A model generated the notes under the pieces. That model ran no database searches and was not told the origin of the DNA. It saw only the letters and a program-made list of their open reading frames with translations. A DNA stretch of 9,367 nt from Bacteriovoracaceae bacterium UBA7695 (GTDB taxonomy: Bacteria > Bdellovibrionota > Bacteriovoracia > Bacteriovoracales > Bacteriovoracaceae). This document shows positions 4,909 to 9,367 of this stretch, one piece after another. The stretch is from the NCBI GenBank assembly GCA_002482685.1, contig DLGL01000119.1:26765-36131 (forward strand), given 5' to 3'. Position numbers and translations under genes: made by a program. Each line of letters begins with the position of its first letter. Within the stretch, counting starts at the first letter, position 1.

Positions 4909-6192
4909 TCAAGACAAAGTGGATGACTTTTTCTGTTTCAAAATTAAATGAAGGGAAATTCCTATTGTAACTAAAGTCGTAATCGCTACGTAGTGGGCAG
5001 GAGCAAGGCCTCCCAAGTGACTACTGAGGTAAGAGATGAACGGGGGAGTGATGGCGCCAAAAATGGCGTAGGACATATTGTAGGAAAAGGAGAGTCCAGA
5101 AAACCGTATCACAGGAGGAAAGGCTGCAATCATAACTGAAGGAACTATTCCCACCACTCCTACAGTAAATCCGGCCAGTGGATAAAGAACAAAAAAGTTT
5201 TCCCCACCCTGACTGAGATCGATGTAGAGGGCGTAGTTTGAGACCAAAAGAATCACAGAGCCCATCAAGAGCGCTTTAGCGTATCCAATTTTATCGGCAA
5301 GAAGTCCTGAAGTAAGGCAGCCCAAAACCAGAGCAAAAGAGGCCCAGTTGTTGCCTAAAAATGCATCGGTGGCGCTGATGTTAAACTGTGCCTGAATTAA
5401 AGTAGGAGTCATTAATATTAAAACCATGATTCCGGCCGTCAGCATCCAGGTCACAAACATAGATAGAATGACGGCGGGACGATGATCACGCAAAACAGTT
5501 TTCAAGGGGATATCTTTGCTGATTTCTTTTCTAGCCTTCATGGCCTCAAAAACGGGAGTTTCTTTTAACCAGGTTCTCAACCACACGGCACTGAAACCAA
5601 AAATTCCACCAACTAAAAAGGGAATCCTCCATCCAAATGTTAAAACATCTTCTGCTGAGAGTTGAGTGTAGATAGTTGTCGCCATAAGAGAGCCCAAAAG
5701 AATTCCTAATGTGAGTCCCGAGGTAAGACTTGCGCAGGCAAACCCCACGCGGCTTTTAGGCACATGCTCGGCCACAAAAACCCAAGCAGCAGGCACCTCA
5801 CCACCAATGGCAATTCCCTGAATGACTCTTAGAAGAAGTAAGAGCAGAGGGGCTAAAATTCCAAGCTGAGCGTAAGTAGGAAGTAAACCAATACCCAGAG
5901 TTGGAAGCGCCATGAGTAGCACACTTAGGCTGAACATCTTTTTTCGGCCCAAAAGATCTCCGAAATGGGCCATGATTATGCCCCCTATAGGGCGAGCGAT
6001 ATATCCCGAAGCAAAGATTCCATAAACCTGTATCTGAGAAAGCCATCCGGGCATATCTGGGGGAAAAAATAAAGCACCTAAAGTTTTTGTGAAGAATACA
6101 AAGATAACAAAGTCATAAAACTCAAGGGCACCTCCTAGAGCTGCGAGTCCAAGAGTTTTAATATCCTGCATAGAGAGTTTTGAAGTTTGCAT
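4909..6192 (-). CDS. MFS permease of the metabolite:H+ symporter (MHS) family
   Basis: A 427-residue inner-membrane protein, about the usual length, with roughly twelve hydrophobic segments. It carries the MHS signatures in order: EFYDFVIFVFF (24-34, first helix), GYIARPIGGIIMAHFGDLLG followed by RKK (63-85, the MFS loop 2-3 motif), RVIQGIAIGGEVPAAW (122-137), AEHVPKSRVG (141-150) and FGWRIPFLVGG with LRTWLKETPVFE (187-216). These place it with ProP, KgtP, ShiA and citrate carriers, which move a small organic acid or osmolyte with protons. The exact substrate cannot be assigned. The ATG at 6192 has only a poor ribosome-binding site (GAG seven bases upstream); Met8 is an alternative start. It is divergent from a sensor kinase, 70 bases apart, which may or may not control it. 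Confidence 0.92.
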   Translation of the reverse strand: MQTSKLSMQDIKTLGLAALGGALEFYDFVIFVFFTKTLGALFFPPDMPGWLSQIQVYGIFASGYIARPIGGIIMAHFGDLLGRKKMFSLSVLLMALPTLGIGLLPTYAQLGILAPLLLLLLRVIQGIAIGGEVPAAWVFVAEHVPKSRVGFACASLTSGLTLGILLGSLMATTIYTQLSAEDVLTFGWRIPFLVGGIFGFSAVWLRTWLKETPVFEAMKARKEISKDIPLKTVLRDHRPAVILSMFVTWMLTAGIMVLILMTPTLIQAQFNISATDAFLGNNWASFALVLGCLTSGLLADKIGYAKALLMGSVILLVSNYALYIDLSQGGENFFVLYPLAGFTVGVVGIVPSVMIAAFPPVIRFSGLSFSYNMSYAIFGAITPPFISYLSSHLGGLAPAHYVAITTLVTIGISLHLILKQKKSSTLS

Positions 6193-6202
6193 ATCTGCTC
6201 AG

Positions 6203-6231
6203 TTTACAGGCCAGGGGTCGGTTCGTATTGA
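6203..6231 (+). promoter_or_regulatory. Predicted promoter of the sensor kinase gene
   Basis: TTTACA (6203-6208) and TATTGA (6226-6231) are separated by 17 bases and lie about 31 bases before the ATG at 6263. Boxes are imperfect but spacing is ideal. They fall in the 70-base divergent gap with the permease gene, whose own promoter I could not place. Confidence 0.4.
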
Positions 6232-6262
6232 TTAAAATGAACATTAGGATTACTATTTTTCA

Positions 6263-8221
6263 ATGAAACTAGTTAGCATTCTACTTACGCTGGGTCTCTC
6301 GTATCTTGGCGTTTGGGCCCAGGCCCAATTTCCAGTTCTCACTCAGTGGATATTTATCTATGTCACAGTCTTTGTGGTTTCATGGATCGGTGGATTCATC
6401 AACGGAATCGTTGCTACTGTCGTTTCACTTACGCTGGCCGGATTTATTCTCATTCCGTGGGGAGCTTTTTCTCTTCATGATTTTGTTCAAATTCTTGTTT
6501 TAAGTTCATTGGGATTCTGGATAAGTTTTTCCATGGACCAATATAAAAAATCGCGCATTAAAATAAGCGCAAGTGATGAACTTGAAAAGTCCCTGGGCTT
6601 TTTAGATACGTTACTTGAAAACATTCCGATGATGGTATTTGTTAAAGATGCTGTAGACCTGAGATTTGTAAAATTCAATAAAGCGGGTCTTGACCTGGTA
6701 GGATTTCAGCGTGAAGAGATTATTGGTAAAAACGACCTTGATATGTTTCCGCCCGAGCAGGCGACTCATTTTATAAATTACGACCGCGAAGTTTTAAAAA
6801 AAGGAGGGATCATTGATATCCCTTTTGAAACATTAAACACTAAATCCCGTGGACAAAGGATTCTTCACACTAAAAAAATTCCCATCATGGATAAAAATGG
6901 AACACCTTTGTACCTACTAGGCGTTTCCGAAGATGTGACTGACAAGATTGAATCCGAGAGGCTTCAGATCCAAGTACTCGCAGAAGATGCTGCCAAAATG
7001 GAAAGATTAAAAATGCAGGAGCGTGAAACCTTTGTGGCCCAGGCCATATCGTCTCTTTCCTCCACTCTTGATTATCAGGAAACTCTAAACCGATTGGTCA
7101 CTATCCTGGTTCCTACACTTGGGGATTGGTGTATTTTAACGGTAAAAAATGATGAAGGTCAGTTTGAGAGGGTAGAGAGTTTTCATAGTGATCCCGATCT
7201 GCAGCCCTATTTGAGCGAGTTTATAAAATTGTATCCTCCTTCACCAGAAGACTTAGAAATTCAAAAGGCTTTACTTAAAGGAGAGTCTTCACTTTCTAAT
7301 AATTTAAATGAGACTGATCTCAAAGCGAGATCTCAGGATCCTCATAAGTTTGACCTCTACCGAAAAATAGAAACTCACTCGAGTATGATTATTCCCGTCA
7401 AAGTGAGAGATCAGGTTCATGGGGCCATCAGTATTGCCAGAAACTCTCGCCGGCCGGCCTTTGATGAGCTGGACCTGATTCTTGCAGAAGAAATTGGAAG
7501 AAGGGCAGGCACTGTACTTGAAAATTCTCTTTTGTTTAAATCAACTCAGAAAGCTGTCAAAGCAAGGGATGAGTTTCTCTCAATCGCTTCTCACGAACTT
7601 AAAACTCCGATTACATCTCTAAAAATGCAGATACAAATGCTTCAGCGGTCAAGTCAGAATGAGAAGATTGAAAAACCACTTCAGCTGGCATCCCGGCAAA
7701 TTAACCGCCTTACACTTCTTGTAAATGATCTGTTAGATGTAAGCCGGTTTGACTCCGGTAAAATGAGCTATAACTTTGAGAACCTTCATCTTGGCCCGAT
7801 AGTTCTTGAAGTCCAGGAAATGGTTAAAAATGACTTCCATACTTCTGGCACTGATCTCACAGTTTTCATCGATAATGATGCTGAAATCAAAGGTGATAAA
7901 TACCGGTTGGAGCAGGTCATAGTTAATCTTTTTAATAATGCCCACAAATATGGAGCTGGTAAGGCGGTAGAAATTCGTTTGTTCAGTGCTGAGAAAGAAA
8001 TTTGTTTAAGTGTTAAAGATAATGGGAAAGGTATTCCGGCCGAACTTCAGAATAAAATATTCGAAAAATTTGAACGTGGTCGCCAGGATTCAAACATTTC
8101 AGGCCTGGGTCTGGGACTATTTATTTCGAAAGAAATTATGACGGCCCACGGAGGAAGAATAGATGTTGAGAGCGACGGAGAACATGGCTCAACATTTACT
8201 ATGCGTCTGCCACTAATCTAA
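6263..8221 (+). CDS. Membrane sensor histidine kinase (4 TM, PAS, GAF, HisKA, HATPase)
   Basis: A 652-residue inner-membrane kinase. Residues 4-90 hold about four hydrophobic segments; GGFINGIVATVVSLTLAGF and FSLHDFVQILVL resemble the KdpD-type DUF4118 membrane unit. A PAS domain follows (about 112-230: LLENIPMMVFVKDAVDLRFV to GVSEDVTDKIE). A short helix links it to a GAF domain (about 258-425: ISSLSSTLDYQETLNRLV, LVPTLGDWC, IIPVKVRDQVHGAISIA). The HisKA domain carries the phospho-acceptor His444 (SHELKTP). The ATPase domain has its N box (NLFNNAHKY, 555-563), G1 (DNGKGIP, 586-592) and G2 (GLGLGLFISKE, 614-624), so it should be active. There is no receiver domain and no response regulator nearby. 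The ATG has only a weak AGGA 13 bases upstream, but the next Met (91) would lose the membrane part. Its 3' end overlaps the next gene. Confidence 0.93.
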   Translation: MKLVSILLTLGLSYLGVWAQAQFPVLTQWIFIYVTVFVVSWIGGFINGIVATVVSLTLAGFILIPWGAFSLHDFVQILVLSSLGFWISFSMDQYKKSRIKISASDELEKSLGFLDTLLENIPMMVFVKDAVDLRFVKFNKAGLDLVGFQREEIIGKNDLDMFPPEQATHFINYDREVLKKGGIIDIPFETLNTKSRGQRILHTKKIPIMDKNGTPLYLLGVSEDVTDKIESERLQIQVLAEDAAKMERLKMQERETFVAQAISSLSSTLDYQETLNRLVTILVPTLGDWCILTVKNDEGQFERVESFHSDPDLQPYLSEFIKLYPPSPEDLEIQKALLKGESSLSNNLNETDLKARSQDPHKFDLYRKIETHSSMIIPVKVRDQVHGAISIARNSRRPAFDELDLILAEEIGRRAGTVLENSLLFKSTQKAVKARDEFLSIASHELKTPITSLKMQIQMLQRSSQNEKIEKPLQLASRQINRLTLLVNDLLDVSRFDSGKMSYNFENLHLGPIVLEVQEMVKNDFHTSGTDLTVFIDNDAEIKGDKYRLEQVIVNLFNNAHKYGAGKAVEIRLFSAEKEICLSVKDNGKGIPAELQNKIFEKFERGRQDSNISGLGLGLFISKEIMTAHGGRIDVESDGEHGSTFTMRLPLI

Positions 8222-9367
8222 TGGGATTGAGATTTTAAATTCGGAACCCATTCCTAGCTGACCGCTTACTTTAATTTCGCCACCATGGTTCTGAATTATT
8301 TTTTTTGCTATATAGAGACCAAGCCCCAGGCCACTCACATCTCGTCCCGCATCCACTCTTTCGAAACGTTCAAATATTTTTTGATGATAGGCCGGATCAA
8401 TTCCTATTCCCTGATCCTTCACAGTCAATACCACCTGAGTTTCACCTTTTTTAAGATCCACATGAAGAGGACTTTTAGGAGCATAACGAATGGCATTTGT
8501 TATCAGGTTAATTAACACTTGCTCTATCCGGCTCTCATCGAGGTTCATAACAATGTCTTCTTCGATGTTGAGTTTTAAGTCCATTTCAACACCAGCAAAC
8601 TGAAGCAGGTAGTCTTCGAAAGTGTCTTTTACGAGTTTTGAAAAGTTCACCTTCGAGTAAGTCATCCGCAAGCTTTCAGCGGAGATCCTCGATCCGTCAA
8701 GCATGTCATCAACTAAACGGGACAAGCGGTTGACTTGAGAAACTGTTCCGGAAAAGATTTTGCTCATCCGCTCAGCTGAGAAGGCTTCAACTCCTCCATG
8801 CTCCAGCATTTTCTGGTTCATCTGCATATGGAGCTTCAGTGCTGTAATGGGGGTTTTAAGTTCATGAGAGGCAATACTAATAAAGTTGTCTCTAGCGATG
8901 ACTGAATTTACCTGTTCTGTTACGTCCTGAAGAATGACTAAAACCCCTTTGACTTTATCATGGGAGTCTTTGAAAGCATGGTAGCCGACGTTTATGTATC
9001 TTCGGGAAAGTTTGCCGTTATCATAGAGTTCAATTGGGGCCTGGTTAACCAGATAAGGTTCACCTGTTGAATAGACCTGCCTGATAATTTCCTGGAAGTA
9101 GGTGATGTCTTCACCCTCAAATGCTTCAAGAAGGGTCTTTCCTAAGACATCTCTTTTTACAAAGGAAACATAAAGGGGATTGGCCATAGTAAACACATGG
9201 TCAGGGCCGGTCAAGAGACACATGGGAGAGGGTGCCTGCATGAAAACCTCATGCAACTCTTTTTGAGCAAGTTCAGCTTCTCTGAGGGCCTTCTTTTGAG
9301 CAGTGATATCTGCACCGACAGCAATCATTCCGCGAACTTTTTTTGTTATCGGATCCACATCGGATAT
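8213..9367 (-). CDS. PAS-containing sensor histidine kinase, 5' end cut by window edge
   Basis: The frame is open to the right edge, giving 384 visible residues. The first visible codons (ISDVDPITKKVRGMIAVGAD, then ITAQKKA) are the end of a PAS/PAC unit, so the GTG at 9358 is not the true start and more domains lie outside. A second PAS follows (about 38-150: VFMQAPSPMCLLTGPDHVF to VILQDVTEQV). The HisKA domain has its phospho-acceptor at visible residue 168 (SHELKTP). The ATPase domain shows NLITNAIRYAP (about 287-297), DQGIGID and GLGLGLYIAKK (346-356). All catalytic boxes are intact. No membrane segment is visible in this part. The HisKA core (FISIASHELKTPITALK) closely matches that of the neighbouring convergent kinase (FLSIASHELKTPITSLK). 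No partner regulator is in the window. The stop codon lies inside the other kinase's last codons. Confidence 0.92.
   Translation of the reverse strand: MSDVDPITKKVRGMIAVGADITAQKKALREAELAQKELHEVFMQAPSPMCLLTGPDHVFTMANPLYVSFVKRDVLGKTLLEAFEGEDITYFQEIIRQVYSTGEPYLVNQAPIELYDNGKLSRRYINVGYHAFKDSHDKVKGVLVILQDVTEQVNSVIARDNFISIASHELKTPITALKLHMQMNQKMLEHGGVEAFSAERMSKIFSGTVSQVNRLSRLVDDMLDGSRISAESLRMTYSKVNFSKLVKDTFEDYLLQFAGVEMDLKLNIEEDIVMNLDESRIEQVLINLITNAIRYAPKSPLHVDLKKGETQVVLTVKDQGIGIDPAYHQKIFERFERVDAGRDVSGLGLGLYIAKKIIQNHGGEIKVSGQLGMGSEFKISIPLD

Overview
The window looks like chromosomal DNA of a Gram-negative bacterium of moderate GC content, densely coded, with short intergenic gaps and genes on both strands. 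The gene set suggests Bdellovibrionota, perhaps the Bacteriovorax/Peredibacter side: a secreted GP42-type transglutaminase, a collagen-repeat lipoprotein, a solitary ParB-like protein and large PAS/GAF sensor kinases. This placement is an inference from general resemblance, because there is no rRNA or other marker gene here. No tRNA, rRNA, insertion sequence, CRISPR array or phage gene was seen.

Left part (1-1844). The 5' end of a VOC (glyoxalase-like) gene runs leftwards off the window. Divergent from it are a TetR-family regulator and, 12 bases behind, an isopenicillin-N-synthase-type Fe(II)/2-oxoglutarate oxygenase, closed by a good intrinsic terminator. The divergent gap carries a perfect 7+4+7 inverted repeat that sits between and on the -35/-10 boxes of the VOC gene. 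The simplest reading is a compact regulon: the TetR protein represses the VOC gene and probably its own operon until a ligand appears. The oxygenase and VOC protein may then modify or detoxify that compound.

Middle part (1845-4908). A collagen-like lipoprotein gene (plus strand) converges with an orphan parB-like gene (minus strand). Upstream of parB, across a strong terminator, lies a secreted protein with the hallmarks of the oomycete GP42 transglutaminase family, including a close match to the Pep-13 peptide (WNQPV-x-G-aromatic). This is the most striking item in the window.

Right part (4909-9367). An MHS-type (ProP/KgtP/ShiA-like) major facilitator permease is divergent from a membrane sensor histidine kinase (four predicted membrane segments, PAS, GAF, HisKA, HATPase). 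That kinase runs tail-to-tail into a second PAS-HisKA-HATPase kinase with a similar catalytic core, and their coding 3' ends overlap by nine bases. The second kinase is cut by the window edge. No response regulator is encoded in the window.
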